DNA of 64,000 bases from CAYNND01 sp964398775 (GCA_964398775.1 CAYNND010000006.1:5869-69868), one strand, 5' to 3'. Shown: positions 8,344 to 17,561, counted from the stretch's first letter. Translations and numbers: made by a program. The notes: generated by a model from the letters alone, not told the origin.

Positions 8344-9562
8344 CTGCTAAAAATGCCTTGAATGTGCCATCGCCATGTTCTCTTGCGAGAGTGAACAAAT
8401 CTTTATCACCTCGACCAGAAACATTGACCACAATCGTCTTTGTTTTTGAGAGGGTTGGTGCAAGCTTGAGTGCATACGCAAGCGCATGCGCACTTTCAAG
8501 CGCTGGAATAATTCCTTCGTTTCGCGCAAAAAACTCCACAGCAGCAAGTGCCTCAGTGTCTGTGGCTGTTGTAAGCTCAAGCCGCTTCGCTTCATAGAGC
8601 ATCGCAAGGTCGGGGCCAAGCCCTGGATAATCAAGCCCAGCAGCGATACTGTGCGTCGGGGCAATCTGTCCATCTTTTGTTTGTAAGAACAGAGATTTGT
8701 ATCCTTGGAAGATGCCTGGCTCTCCTGCAATTTTCCTGCTTGAATGCTCGCCAACTGCATTTCCTCTTCCTCCCGCTTCAACACCAATGAGTCGCACTTT
8801 TGTATGAGGAATGAATGCGTCAAATGCACCGATTGCATTACTACCACCTCCAACGCAAGCGATGACAGCAGCGGGGAGAGTGGCACCAGTGTGTTCTTTG
8901 AGTTGTGATTGTATTTCGCGCCCGATGATTGACTGGAAGTATCTGTTCATTTCAGGATATGGTTTCGGCCCGAGCACAGAACCAATCACATAGTGAGCAT
9001 CTGCAAGGTGTTCCATCCAATACTTGAGCGCTTCGTTGACCGCATCTTTCAATGTTTTGCTCCCTGATTCAACTGAAATGACACGGGCACCCATGAGTTC
9101 CATAAAAAAAACATTTGGGCGTTGTCTGCGAATATCTTCTGCGCCCATAAACACTACGCACTTCATTCCAAGTTTTGCGGCGACGGTCGCTGTTGCGACG
9201 CCGTGCTGACCTGCACCAGTCTCTGCAATGAGTGTTGTTTTTCCGAGGGTGCGTGCGATGAGTGCTTGTCCAAGGCAGTGTGTAATTTTGTGAGCGCCCG
9301 TAATGTTCAGACCTTCATTTTTTAAATAAATGCGGGCACCTTTGCAATGTTTTGTTGCTTGTGCGGCAAAGGTAAGTGGTGTCGGGCGACCTGAAAAGTG
9401 TTTCAGTAGTTGTGCGTACTCTTTCCGGAATTGGGCTGAGCGCTGCGCTTTCTCAAATGTCTCTACAAGTTCTCTGAGGGGCTCATGCAACATTTCAGGA
9501 ACATAGGCGCCACCATACTGTGGGTGTTGATTTTTTTTCCCGCTGACTGAGTGTTTTTTCAT
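8324..9562 (-). CDS. trpB: Tryptophan synthase beta subunit
   Basis: 412 residues. PLP-dependent enzyme condensing indole with serine. The PLP lysine sits in TGAHKITH, the catalytic Glu in AETGAGQHGVATA, and the cofactor phosphate loop in CVGGGSNAIG. The usual KREDL block before the lysine reads KNEGL here, a departure from most TrpB1 enzymes, but all core catalytic residues are present. A 6-base gap follows trpC; the gene overlaps trpA. Confidence 0.96.
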   Translation of the reverse strand: MKKHSVSGKKNQHPQYGGAYVPEMLHEPLRELVETFEKAQRSAQFRKEYAQLLKHFSGRPTPLTFAAQATKHCKGARIYLKNEGLNITGAHKITHCLGQALIARTLGKTTLIAETGAGQHGVATATVAAKLGMKCVVFMGAEDIRRQRPNVFFMELMGARVISVESGSKTLKDAVNEALKYWMEHLADAHYVIGSVLGPKPYPEMNRYFQSIIGREIQSQLKEHTGATLPAAVIACVGGGSNAIGAFDAFIPHTKVRLIGVEAGGRGNAVGEHSSRKIAGEPGIFQGYKSLFLQTKDGQIAPTHSIAAGLDYPGLGPDLAMLYEAKRLELTTATDTEALAAVEFFARNEGIIPALESAHALAYALKLAPTLSKTKTIVVNVSGRGDKDLFTLAREHGDGTFKAFLADELSRY

Positions 9563-9568
9563 ATCTAT

Positions 9569-10348
9569 TTATACTACTAATGCGGCTTGTAATGAAGCAA
9601 TATGTTCAGCAGGGTGCGATGATTGCAATATTGATGCACCCACGAGTATGCCTCGCGCACCCGCTGCACGTACACGCGACACATCTGCAGCGTTCTGTAT
9701 TCCAGATTCGCTGATGACTGGGATTGAGTGCGGGATAGTGGTGATCAGTTGTTCGGTTACCGACAGGTCAATGGTGAGCGTATCAAGGTTTCGATTGTTG
9801 ATACCAATAATACGCGCGCCGCAACGGAGGGCTTTCTCCACTTCAAGTTCAGTATGCACTTCTACAAAATATCCAAGATTGCATGCAGTGCACGCTGCGA
9901 TGCATGCAACAAGTTCTGCCTCATCAAGTACTGAGGCAATAAGTAAAACAGCATCAGCACTAGTCAACGCCGTTTCGTATATCTGGTAGACATCAACAAC
10001 AAACTCCTTTCGTAAAATGGTTTGCGGGGCAAGAGCATGCACTTGCTCAAGCAATTCGAGGCTGCCACCAAAATACTTTGTATCTGTAAGTACTGATATG
10101 CAGTTAATCGTTGTTGGTGCATACTTTTTCGCGACAGAAAGTGGGTCACTGGTGAGAGTCCCATGAGATGGTGATTTCGGTTTTATCTCACCAATGAGTA
10201 CTCCTGTACTTTCAAATAGCTCAAAAAAAGGACGGCGGGGTCTGTACAAGTCGGTACGAGCCTGGAGTGTCTCAAGCGGCAGGCGCGCTTTGAGTGCTGC
10301 GACTTCTTCTTTTTTATGTGCGATGATTTCATCCAAGATGTTTGTCAT
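9569..10348 (-). CDS. trpC: Indole-3-glycerol-phosphate synthase
   Basis: 259 residues, TIM barrel. Motifs GEIKPKSPSHGTL, LRKEFVVDVYQIYE (catalytic Lys) and IGINNRNLDTL match the family, which closes the indole ring from CdRP. The ATG overlaps the trpF stop by 4 bases. A monofunctional enzyme, not fused to TrpF. Confidence 0.95.
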   Translation of the reverse strand: MTNILDEIIAHKKEEVAALKARLPLETLQARTDLYRPRRPFFELFESTGVLIGEIKPKSPSHGTLTSDPLSVAKKYAPTTINCISVLTDTKYFGGSLELLEQVHALAPQTILRKEFVVDVYQIYETALTSADAVLLIASVLDEAELVACIAACTACNLGYFVEVHTELEVEKALRCGARIIGINNRNLDTLTIDLSVTEQLITTIPHSIPVISESGIQNAADVSRVRAAGARGILVGASILQSSHPAEHIASLQAALVV

Positions 10349-10992
10349 ACTGTGTGTGCGTGACTGATAAATGTTCTCACTTTCTCCTCATCTTTTTCAC
10401 CGGTTGCTCTGCAGACCCCTGAGCGAACGTCGACTGCATACGGGCGCACTTGCGCGATAGCTCCACGCACATTTTCTGGATTTAATCCGCCCGCAAGGAT
10501 AACTGGAATAGATACCGTTCGCACGATGTCTGCGCTGACGCTCCAGTCGTGGGTAACCCCAGTCCCGCCGGTGGTGCCTTTCAGTGATGTATCAAGCAGG
10601 AGTGCATGTGCTGCAGCTTCAAAACTCTGTGCTCGTTCCACGCTGCTGCTATCTTGAACGTGGACGACAGCAATAAACTGCACGTAGGGGAATTGCACAC
10701 GGAGCGTGCTGATATGTGCGGGAGTAATATGTGAGTGACATTGGACAACTGAAGTACCAGTTACAGATATAAGTGCAGCGATAGACTCAATACTTTCATG
10801 TGTGGTCACTATGACGCCCTGAACAAAGGGGGGCAGAGCAGTGAGTATGTCTCGAGCAGTCTCTGGAGTGACAAAATGCTTCTGTGATTCGGTATGCGGT
10901 CCAACAAGAATACCTACAGCGTCTGCACCGCTCCGTGCTGCAAGGAGTGCTTCATTAACACTTCGGTTACCGCATATTTTTATTCGAGTCAT
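10345..10992 (-). CDS. trpF: Phosphoribosylanthranilate isomerase
   Basis: 215 residues, TIM barrel; converts PRA to CdRP. The N-terminal KICGNRS (catalytic Cys) and C-terminal ILAGGLNPENV and VDVRSGV motifs are visible. Here it precedes trpC, the reverse of the common C-F order. It overlaps both neighbours by 4 bases (ATGA junctions), pointing to tight translational coupling. Confidence 0.94.
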   Translation of the reverse strand: MTRIKICGNRSVNEALLAARSGADAVGILVGPHTESQKHFVTPETARDILTALPPFVQGVIVTTHESIESIAALISVTGTSVVQCHSHITPAHISTLRVQFPYVQFIAVVHVQDSSSVERAQSFEAAAHALLLDTSLKGTTGGTGVTHDWSVSADIVRTVSIPVILAGGLNPENVRGAIAQVRPYAVDVRSGVCRATGEKDEEKVRTFISHAHTV

Positions 10993-12011
10993 AGTGCAGA
11001 ATATTTTTGTGATGCGCTGATAAGTGACTCAAGTGCGTGCAGAGCGCGTCCAGTATCAATACTCTCGTGCGCGTGCGTAATACCTTGCGCGATTGAGTGT
11101 GTCACCCCTGCTGCATAGAGTCCTGCTGCTGCATTGAGTACAACTACGTCTCGCCGCGCACCAGTTTCACCACTGAGGATTGCACGCGTTATAGCTGCGT
11201 TTGCCACTGCATCACCACCAGTGAGGGCTCCTTTCTTCGGTTTTTTAAACCCAAGCTTTTGCGGGTCGATAGTAAGGCGCTTCACACGAGTCCGCTCGAC
11301 GAGCACCGCATCTGTCGGAGCACTCGTGCTCACCTCATCGAGGCCGTCGCGACTGTGAACGATAAGTGCTCGGGCGTATCCAAGTTTTTGAGCAACAGGT
11401 GCGAGTCTGTGGAGTCCGTTTATGCTTGGGACACCGATGAGCTGTGTTCGTGTTCCTGCTGGGTTTGCAAAGGGGCCAAGGAGGTTAAAGAGTGTTCGTA
11501 TACCAAGTGTTTTTCTGAGTGCTCCAACTTGTTTCAGTGCAGGATGAAAGAGTGGAGCAAATAGAAATACAATTCCCACTTCGCGGTACACTGCAGCTGC
11601 TAACTCTGGAGTCAGTTGCACGTTCACACCTAGCGCTTCAAGTACATCAGCGCTTCCGCATTTGCTACTCGCTGCGCGGTTACCGTGCTTTGCAATGCAA
11701 ACCCCTGCACCGGCAAGTACAAATGCTGCAGTTGTTGAAATGTTAAATGTATGTGCGCCGTCGCCACCAGTACCTACGATATCAAATGCGCCTGGAGCGT
11801 CGACTCGTTTCATGTGGTCGCGCAATGCATGAACTGCACCGACAATCTCTTCTGTCGTTTCTCCTTTCATGCGCAGCGCTGTAATGCATGCGCTTGCAAG
11901 TGCGCCGTCGACTGTCCCATCCATCAACGCACTGACAAACGAACGTATCTCTTTTGTAGAACAATCCGTATGTGCTACAAGCTGTGCGAGCAGTTGTTGT
12001 GTTGGGTTCAT
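10989..12011 (-). CDS. trpD: Anthranilate phosphoribosyltransferase
   Basis: 340 residues. Joins anthranilate to PRPP. The PRPP loop DIVGTGGDGAHTFNIST and the conserved KHGNRAASSKCGSADVLEALG are present, followed by FLFAPLFHPA. Normal length, not fused to TrpG. 4-base overlaps with trpG and trpF. Confidence 0.96.
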   Translation of the reverse strand: MNPTQQLLAQLVAHTDCSTKEIRSFVSALMDGTVDGALASACITALRMKGETTEEIVGAVHALRDHMKRVDAPGAFDIVGTGGDGAHTFNISTTAAFVLAGAGVCIAKHGNRAASSKCGSADVLEALGVNVQLTPELAAAVYREVGIVFLFAPLFHPALKQVGALRKTLGIRTLFNLLGPFANPAGTRTQLIGVPSINGLHRLAPVAQKLGYARALIVHSRDGLDEVSTSAPTDAVLVERTRVKRLTIDPQKLGFKKPKKGALTGGDAVANAAITRAILSGETGARRDVVVLNAAAGLYAAGVTHSIAQGITHAHESIDTGRALHALESLISASQKYSAL

Positions 12012-12607
12012 GAAAGTGATTGTATAAAATTGGTAAGCATCTGTTTGCCGCCTTCAGTTGCAAAAGATTCTGGATGAAACTGTATACCTTCAATTCGTCT
12101 TTCCTTGTGGCGAAGTCCCATGATATCTCCCTCACTGGTCTCTGCGGTAATACTGAGGCACGCTGGAAGGGTAGAGCGTTCGGCGATAAGTGAATGGTAC
12201 CGCATGACTTCTATACCTTGCGGTAGACCCGCAAAAACCCCAGCACTGTCATGGGAGATGGTGCTTGTTTTACCATGCATCGGAAGGGCAGCTCTGACGA
12301 CATGCCCCCCACAGTAGTGTGCTATTCCTTGCATGCCGAGACATACGCCGAGAATAGGTACGGGGAAGTCTTCATCTGTCAGTACGTCAGCACACACACC
12401 AAAGTATGCACGATCACTCGGGTCACCTGGCCCGGGGGAGAGCACAACACCGTCGTAGCCGCGCTCTCGAATCTCATCGAGAGTGATGTCTGTATTACGG
12501 ATGACATCCACACTACCAGTACTATTTTTTGCGAGGAAAATCTCTCCAAAGTATTGGTAAAGGTTATACGTAAATGAATCGTAGTTGTCGATGATGAGTA
12601 GTTTCAT
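12008..12607 (-). CDS. trpG: Anthranilate synthase glutamine amidotransferase subunit
   Basis: 199 residues, class I glutamine amidotransferase that feeds ammonia to TrpE. It has LLIIDNYDSFTYNL at the start, SPGPGDPSD, the nucleophile elbow GVCLGMQ (Cys intact; the usual His of GHQ is Met) and the His-Glu pair in IQFHPESFA. PabA-type use in folate synthesis is possible, but the operon position makes TrpG the natural call. Confidence 0.93.
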   Translation of the reverse strand: MKLLIIDNYDSFTYNLYQYFGEIFLAKNSTGSVDVIRNTDITLDEIRERGYDGVVLSPGPGDPSDRAYFGVCADVLTDEDFPVPILGVCLGMQGIAHYCGGHVVRAALPMHGKTSTISHDSAGVFAGLPQGIEVMRYHSLIAERSTLPACLSITAETSEGDIMGLRHKERRIEGIQFHPESFATEGGKQMLTNFIQSLS

Positions 12608-12612
12608 ACGAT

Positions 12613-13968
12613 TTAGTTAAAAGTTTCGGTTAGAGTTTTTTTCATTGCAGCAAGTTTACGCACGATTTCTTCGTACTCATGCGCAGGCTCTGAGTCGTAC
12701 ACAATTCCACTACATGTCTGTGCATACGCGCGCGATTCATTAATAAATACCGAGCGCAGCGCGAGCGCAAACGTGCAGTCGCCGTTGAAACCAAACTGCC
12801 CGACGCCACCCCCGTATGGTCCGCGTGCCTCCTTTTCATTTGCTTCGATAATTTTCAGCGTCTCAACTTTTGGGGTGCCGCATATTGTTCCCATGGGGAA
12901 GTTACTCGCGAGTGCCGAAAAGGCATCTTCTGTAGGCTTGATGATGCCTGAAACTTCACTCGAGAGGTGTTGCACATGCGAAAAGCGTACTACCTTCATA
13001 AGGTCTCGCACACGCACCGTGCCAAACTGTGCGACACGGCCGATATCGTTTCTGTGCAGGTCAACGAGCATCACATGTTCTGCGCGCTCTTTTGGGTCAT
13101 TCATGAGTGCACGTGCCAGCTGCTGGTCTTCTGCCTCATCTTTTCCGCGGCGTGTTGTGCCTGCAAGTGGCTTAGTTGTCATTTCTCCATCGCGCAGTGA
13201 GAACAATAACTCAGGAGAAGCACCAATTATTTTTCGCTTCTGAAAAGAAAGATAATACATGAACGGAGAAGGGTTCACTTCGCGCAGTCGTTCGTAGATG
13301 CGTAGTGTGTCACCTGAGATGGTGTAGTGTGATTTCAAGCCAACTTCGCATTGAAATGTATTTCCAGCACGAATGTGTTCTTTCACTCGACCAACAATCT
13401 GTGCATGTTCATCTGCGGTCAGCTCATCACCATCAAAGGTGACTGCAAGTGGCGCAGGAGTGTATGTGTCAGCGAGTACTTCGTGCACGAGTGACTCACG
13501 GTCTCGTTCGTAGCAAAAGTAGAAGAGTTCATTCGTTGTTTTGTCATAGACGAGTCCATCGTCGTATGCGCCAAAGAGGAAGGTGGGGAAGTCAGGGTGA
13601 GTTTTCACAGGGACAGTTGGTTCAAAGTATTGGGTTGCCTCGTAGCCGAGATATCCCACAAGTCCACCACTGTAGTTTCGTGCAATCGTGTGCTCAGGCA
13701 TCACTTTCCGGAGCGCGTCGTATGCGTTAGTGACTGTATATGCAGTCCCATCAATAGAGAAATCAGTATTATTTCCGACAATGAGATGTTTCGGGTCAAA
13801 GCCGATGATTGAATAGCGAGCAAATCGTCCTTCCTCACCAAGAGACTCAAAAATGAAACTCGTGTCAAAGCGTCGCTCTATCTTTTTGAAAAGTTCAAAG
13901 AAATCGATATCGTCTGCAACTTTTCTGTACTGTGGTTTCTTGCCGAGTATGATGCGTGGTGGGTTCAT
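12613..13968 (-). CDS. trpE: Anthranilate synthase component I
   Basis: 451 residues. Converts chorismate to anthranilate. The N-terminal region has FESLGEEGRFARYSIIG, the family's ES-containing feedback-site motif. The catalytic part has GASPELLF, PLAGTTRRG, VDLHRNDIGRV and MGTICGTPKVE, which replaces the more common AGTVSGAPK. First gene of the operon, with its ATG 10 bases after the T-box terminator hairpin. Allosteric inhibition by tryptophan is plausible from the N-terminal motif but not shown. Confidence 0.95.
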   Translation of the reverse strand: MNPPRIILGKKPQYRKVADDIDFFELFKKIERRFDTSFIFESLGEEGRFARYSIIGFDPKHLIVGNNTDFSIDGTAYTVTNAYDALRKVMPEHTIARNYSGGLVGYLGYEATQYFEPTVPVKTHPDFPTFLFGAYDDGLVYDKTTNELFYFCYERDRESLVHEVLADTYTPAPLAVTFDGDELTADEHAQIVGRVKEHIRAGNTFQCEVGLKSHYTISGDTLRIYERLREVNPSPFMYYLSFQKRKIIGASPELLFSLRDGEMTTKPLAGTTRRGKDEAEDQQLARALMNDPKERAEHVMLVDLHRNDIGRVAQFGTVRVRDLMKVVRFSHVQHLSSEVSGIIKPTEDAFSALASNFPMGTICGTPKVETLKIIEANEKEARGPYGGGVGQFGFNGDCTFALALRSVFINESRAYAQTCSGIVYDSEPAHEYEEIVRKLAAMKKTLTETFN

Positions 13969-13978
13969 AGAAGATATT

Positions 13979-14205
13979 AAAAATCGCCCTTATAAAATGA
14001 CAAACATTCATTTTATAAGGGCGATTTTCACCGCGGTACCACCTTATTTGTTGCTCATCGACTCCATACTGCTATGACATCGATTATCTCTGTTACGGGA
14101 GCTCCCGAGTATTCACTTGTGCAACTACTACCATGCGCATGAAGCGCGATAGCGACCCAGTCTCCCGTACAGGTACTCCTGCGAGAGATCGCTATCAATG
14201 GCTAT
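13979..14205 (-). promoter_or_regulatory. T-box leader (tRNA-Trp-sensing attenuator) of the trp operon
   Basis: On the minus strand the T-box core TGGTACCGCG lies at 14041-14032. The preceding AATAAGG can pair with CCTTAT of the terminator's 5' arm, forming the antiterminator. The competing terminator is a long hairpin (13979-14028; ATCGCCCTTATAAAATGA and its complement) followed by a T run. Upstream, GATAGCGA (14188-14181) pairs with TCGCTATC (14155-14148), enclosing a second helix and leaving a 3' bulge CTGGG whose TGG (14159-14157) is the candidate specifier codon. Uncharged tRNA-Trp should promote read-through. Stem I is shorter than in classical T-boxes. The bulge UGGU predicts an A73, or a G by wobble, in the tRNA. 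Confidence 0.88.
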
Positions 14206-14217
14206 ATCTATACATAC

Positions 14218-14244
14218 TCTATAGGGAGCAGCCCATGGAGTCAA
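14218..14244 (-). promoter_or_regulatory. Probable trp operon promoter
   Basis: TTGACT (14244-14239) and TATAGA (14223-14218) with a 15-base spacer on the minus strand. Transcription would start near 14210, just before the T-box stem I. The short spacer lowers certainty; TAGAGT two bases downstream is an alternative -10 with a 17-base spacer. Confidence 0.45.
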
Positions 14245-14262
14245 GGTGCTCACAGGCTCGGT

Positions 14263-14291
14263 TTGTATTCACAGAAAGATAACGGTATGGT
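14263..14291 (+). promoter_or_regulatory. rsmE promoter, predicted leaderless
   Basis: TTGTAT (14263-14268), a 17-base spacer and TATGGT (14286-14291). The ATG at 14298 begins 6 bases later, so the mRNA should start at the start codon. It runs divergently from the trp promoter. Confidence 0.6.
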
Positions 14292-14297
14292 TCTTGT

Positions 14298-15002
14298 ATG
14301 AAAATCCATCGTTTCTTTATTGCAGATGACATCGTGGGTGCAACCTATGTCATCCAAGATGAAGATTTGGTGCATCAGATTACTCGTGTACTGCGTATCG
14401 GAACAGGGGAGCGCATTGCGCTTGTTGTTGGCGGTGGGAAACAGTTCCTTGCTGAGGTCGTTGAGACTGAGAAGCGTTTTGTAACAGTGCAGGTTTTGGA
14501 GGAACAGCAGGTCTGGGTCCCGAAACAACGCATAATTGTATGTCTCTCTGCGATACGGAAAGAGCGTTTTGAGTGGGCACTCGAAAAATGTACTGAAGTT
14601 GGTGTATCAGCAGTTGTGCCACTTATTGCCGCTCGCAGTGAGCGTGGTGTTGTGCAACATGAGCGTGCGCAACGTATCATGCAAGAAGCAGCTGAGCAGT
14701 GTGGGCGTGGCGACATGCCCGAGCTTGGCACACCAGTCACGCTCGGAGATATGCTTCCAGAAGTTGGAGACGCATGTGTTGTCGCGTGTGATATGGGGGG
14801 CGGGCACTTCTCAGATGTGCCACACATCGATACCGCAGATGTAATCTATCTCTGCATTGGCCCAGAAGGTGGGTGGAATGATGATGAGCGTGTATTGCTC
14901 CAATCCCATAATGCTGCTTTTGTATCCCTTGGCCCGACGGTACTGCGTGCAGAGACTGCAGCTGTCGCTGCGTGTGTTCTTGTACAACATGTTGTAGAAT
15001 AG
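14298..15002 (+). CDS. rsmE: 16S rRNA m3U1498 methyltransferase RsmE
   Basis: 234 residues. N-terminal PUA-like RNA-binding domain (~1-70), then a SPOUT (trefoil-knot) methyltransferase domain with ALEKCTEVGVSAVVPL, the SAM-site loop CIGPEGGWNDDE and the terminal LRAETAAVAA. It methylates U1498 of 16S rRNA using SAM. First gene of a plus-strand unit with the DUF475 gene 5 bases downstream. Confidence 0.95.
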   Translation: MKIHRFFIADDIVGATYVIQDEDLVHQITRVLRIGTGERIALVVGGGKQFLAEVVETEKRFVTVQVLEEQQVWVPKQRIIVCLSAIRKERFEWALEKCTEVGVSAVVPLIAARSERGVVQHERAQRIMQEAAEQCGRGDMPELGTPVTLGDMLPEVGDACVVACDMGGGHFSDVPHIDTADVIYLCIGPEGGWNDDERVLLQSHNAAFVSLGPTVLRAETAAVAACVLVQHVVE

Positions 15003-15007
15003 CGCCC

Positions 15008-16006
15008 ATGCTTAAACATATTCTCCCGGGAGGGTTTTTCTTTTACTCAGCGCTTGTGTCTGTCGGTGCTCTCCTTGTCATCTTATTTGGTTATGGTGTC
15101 GGGCTCTTCTTTACTGCCGCACTCCTCGCACTCCTTGAAGTAACACTTTCTTTTGACAACGCTGTAGTGAACGCAAAGATTCTTAAAGATATGTCGCCCA
15201 AGTGGCAACAGCGCTTCCTGACATGGGGAATTATCGTTGCCGTTGTAGGTACGCGTCTCGTTCTGCCGATCATAATCGTTGCAGTAGTTGCAGGGCTTTC
15301 GCCTATGGTTGTTACACAGTTGGCATTCTTTGATCCAAAAGAGTATGGTCATTTACTTCATGAATCACATCACACCATCTCAGCATTTGGCGCTGCATTT
15401 CTATTCATGGTAGCACTCAGATATTTCTTCGATGAAAAAAAAGAAGTACACTGGATTGAGAGTATCGAGAAGCGCTTGAGTAAGTGGGGTAATATTGAGG
15501 CATTTGAAATTGGATTGGTACTCCTCCTCCTTTTTATAGTTTCTTTCTTCATCCCAGAAGAACGCGGGCTCATACTCGGCGCAGGGATTATTGGTGTCGT
15601 GCTCTTCATATTTATGGAGGCAATTACACACATCTTAAGCTCAAATGTGAAAAGCGTCGCCCATTCAGGACTTGCAGGGTTTCTCTATCTTGAGGTGCTT
15701 GATACTGCTTTTTCGCTCGATGGGGTCATTGCTGCGTTTGCAATTACAACAAATCTTGCAGTTATCGCTGTCGGTCTATGTATTGGTGCATACTTTGTCC
15801 GCTCAATCACCGTCTTCCTAGTTCGAGAGGGAACGCTATCACAGATAAAATATCTTGAGCATGGAGCTCATTGGGCTATTTTCGGGCTTGCTGCTTCTAT
15901 GGTGCTATCGCTGCTCACGGAAGTTTCTGAGATTGTTGTTGCGGGTGTGGGGCTCGTCATCATTATGGCGGCCTACTATTCTTCAGTAAAAGAATATAAA
16001 AAATAA
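15008..16006 (+). CDS. DUF475 (TerC-like) integral membrane protein
   Basis: 332 residues from ATG 15008; an in-frame ATG upstream lies inside rsmE. About nine membrane helices. It carries the DUF475 signature LSFDNAVVNAKIL and, in the second half, LDTAFSLDGVIAAFAI. Acidic residues inside helices recall TerC/LysE-type ion transporters. The family is linked to metal or tellurium tolerance by similarity only; the transported ion is unknown. Confidence 0.88.
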   Translation: MLKHILPGGFFFYSALVSVGALLVILFGYGVGLFFTAALLALLEVTLSFDNAVVNAKILKDMSPKWQQRFLTWGIIVAVVGTRLVLPIIIVAVVAGLSPMVVTQLAFFDPKEYGHLLHESHHTISAFGAAFLFMVALRYFFDEKKEVHWIESIEKRLSKWGNIEAFEIGLVLLLLFIVSFFIPEERGLILGAGIIGVVLFIFMEAITHILSSNVKSVAHSGLAGFLYLEVLDTAFSLDGVIAAFAITTNLAVIAVGLCIGAYFVRSITVFLVREGTLSQIKYLEHGAHWAIFGLAASMVLSLLTEVSEIVVAGVGLVIIMAAYYSSVKEYKK

Positions 16007-16092
16007 AAGAATCTTTCTGCTCTGTGTACTTGTGCACATTTCAGTTTGGTGCTTGGTACTGTTGTGTATCAATACATACTATGATTTGAAGT

Positions 16093-17052
16093 ATGGACAC
16101 CACCACAAGCACACCACCAAATAATCACGAACGACCGCTCGTTATCTACTTTAGTGCTGGAGCAATGTCAGGAGTCTTTAGTGCAGGGTTTTCAAAAGTA
16201 TTTGAAGATGCTGGGCTCAAACAGCATGTGCACAGTGTCTACGGAAACTCAGCTGGCGCGCTGACTGCTGTATATTTTGTGTCAGGGCAAGAGGAACTGG
16301 GCGCGGGGCTCTACTGGGAAGACCTCAATGAGGATAAATACATTCGCTGGAGCAGACTTCCTGGGTATGTGTTGAAATCCTTGAGTAATGCAATTTTTCG
16401 TACACGGTTTGAGCTATTGCCTGTGTTTGATATCGACTACATAGAGCGTATTGTGCTCACGAAACGCAAATGGGACTATGAAGCGATGGTGCGCTCCGGC
16501 ATCGACCTTTATATGATTGCGTACAATTTAAATACTTCCCATCATGATTACCTTAAGATAGAAGCCGAGAAAGACATCGTCCCGTCACTTCGAGCAACGG
16601 GCGGTGGGCACCCAGCATATCCTCATGCGGAACGTATCCATGGAAATCTATATGTAGATGGAGGAACAATAGACGACGAGCGACGTATCATGCGTATGAT
16701 AGAGCGCCACCCAGACAAAGAAATCATCTGCGTACTCAACAACCCAAAGTGGGTAGGGGGGAAGTTTAAAAATCTCGTTAATAAGCTCTCAATCGCGGCA
16801 GTCATGTTTCCTTTTTTTGGGCTGCGAGAGGCACGGAAGACCGCAAAGTCAGATTTCAGTAATATTGATGTTGAGCGTATGAAGGCTGCACATCCGTACT
16901 TACACTTCATCGCAAACGACCTGCCCGGCTATCAGATGTCTACAAAGGCAGAGGAACATGTGATGCTCTACAAGCGTGGGCAAGAACTTGCGCGCGAGTT
17001 CCTGCTCTCAAAGCAACTGCGCCGTGTCGGGCCCTCGGTTGCGCAAATCTAG
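16093..17052 (+). CDS. Patatin-like phospholipase
   Basis: 319 residues. The oxyanion-loop region is SAGAMSGVFSAG, the nucleophile elbow is YGNSAGA (Ser53) and the catalytic Asp is in VDGG (Asp189), so the Ser-Asp dyad of patatins is complete. Members hydrolyse acyl esters of lipids. There is no signal peptide, so the protein is cytoplasmic unless exported another way. For a small host-associated cell, lipid scavenging or membrane remodelling are possible roles, which is inference. Confidence 0.9.
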   Translation: MDTTTSTPPNNHERPLVIYFSAGAMSGVFSAGFSKVFEDAGLKQHVHSVYGNSAGALTAVYFVSGQEELGAGLYWEDLNEDKYIRWSRLPGYVLKSLSNAIFRTRFELLPVFDIDYIERIVLTKRKWDYEAMVRSGIDLYMIAYNLNTSHHDYLKIEAEKDIVPSLRATGGGHPAYPHAERIHGNLYVDGGTIDDERRIMRMIERHPDKEIICVLNNPKWVGGKFKNLVNKLSIAAVMFPFFGLREARKTAKSDFSNIDVERMKAAHPYLHFIANDLPGYQMSTKAEEHVMLYKRGQELAREFLLSKQLRRVGPSVAQI

Positions 17053-17171
17053 CGCTTTTGCTTTTCTGTGGTGTAACTGGTACTATGGTGGTGTCCAAGG
17101 TACATGTGCGTTGCTCCTCGTGAGTCGCTGTCGAATGTAATTCTGGAAGTTAATAAATTGATATTGCATCT

Positions 17172-17462
17172 ATGGCGACAAAATTGTTCATAGGCAACCT
17201 CGCGTATAAGACAAACGACGATAGTCTCAAGGCTCACTTTGCACAGTGTGGAAACGTAGTTTCTGCATCTGTAGTAATGGAGCGCGAGACTGGTCGTTCA
17301 CGTGGCTTCGGCTTCGTGGAGTTTGCAACAGCAGAGGAGGCAACAGCAGCAGTCGAGAAGCTCAACGGAGTTGAGCTTGACGGCCGCGCGCTCAACGTCT
17401 CTGAAGCTCGCGAGCGAGCTGACCGCCCAGCACGTGCTCCTCAGGGAGACCGCCGCTGGTAA
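17172..17462 (+). CDS. RRM-type RNA-binding protein
   Basis: 96 residues: one RNA-recognition motif with RNP2 KLFIGNL (~4-10) and RNP1 RGFGFVEF (~44-51), then a short Arg/Pro tail. Similar small RRM proteins in bacteria bind RNA, often as cold- or stress-related chaperones. Monocistronic, with a strong terminator after it. Confidence 0.93.
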   Translation: MATKLFIGNLAYKTNDDSLKAHFAQCGNVVSASVVMERETGRSRGFGFVEFATAEEATAAVEKLNGVELDGRALNVSEARERADRPARAPQGDRRW

Positions 17463-17487
17463 TATCCTCTTCACAGAGAGTTATCAC

Positions 17488-17514
17488 AAAACCCCGCGCT
17501 CGCGGGGTTTTTGT
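17488..17514 (+). terminator. Intrinsic terminator of the RRM gene
   Basis: AACCCCGC / GCGGGGTT hairpin followed by TTTTTGT. Confidence 0.85.
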
Positions 17515-17561
17515 GTGGATACGCACATAGCTCAAACAGGATACTGTGTCACACTACTCGG

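Noticed and set aside
12773..13243. 156-codon ORF opposite trpE
   Set aside because: Antisense shadow of trpE; low-quality Ser/Arg-rich translation.
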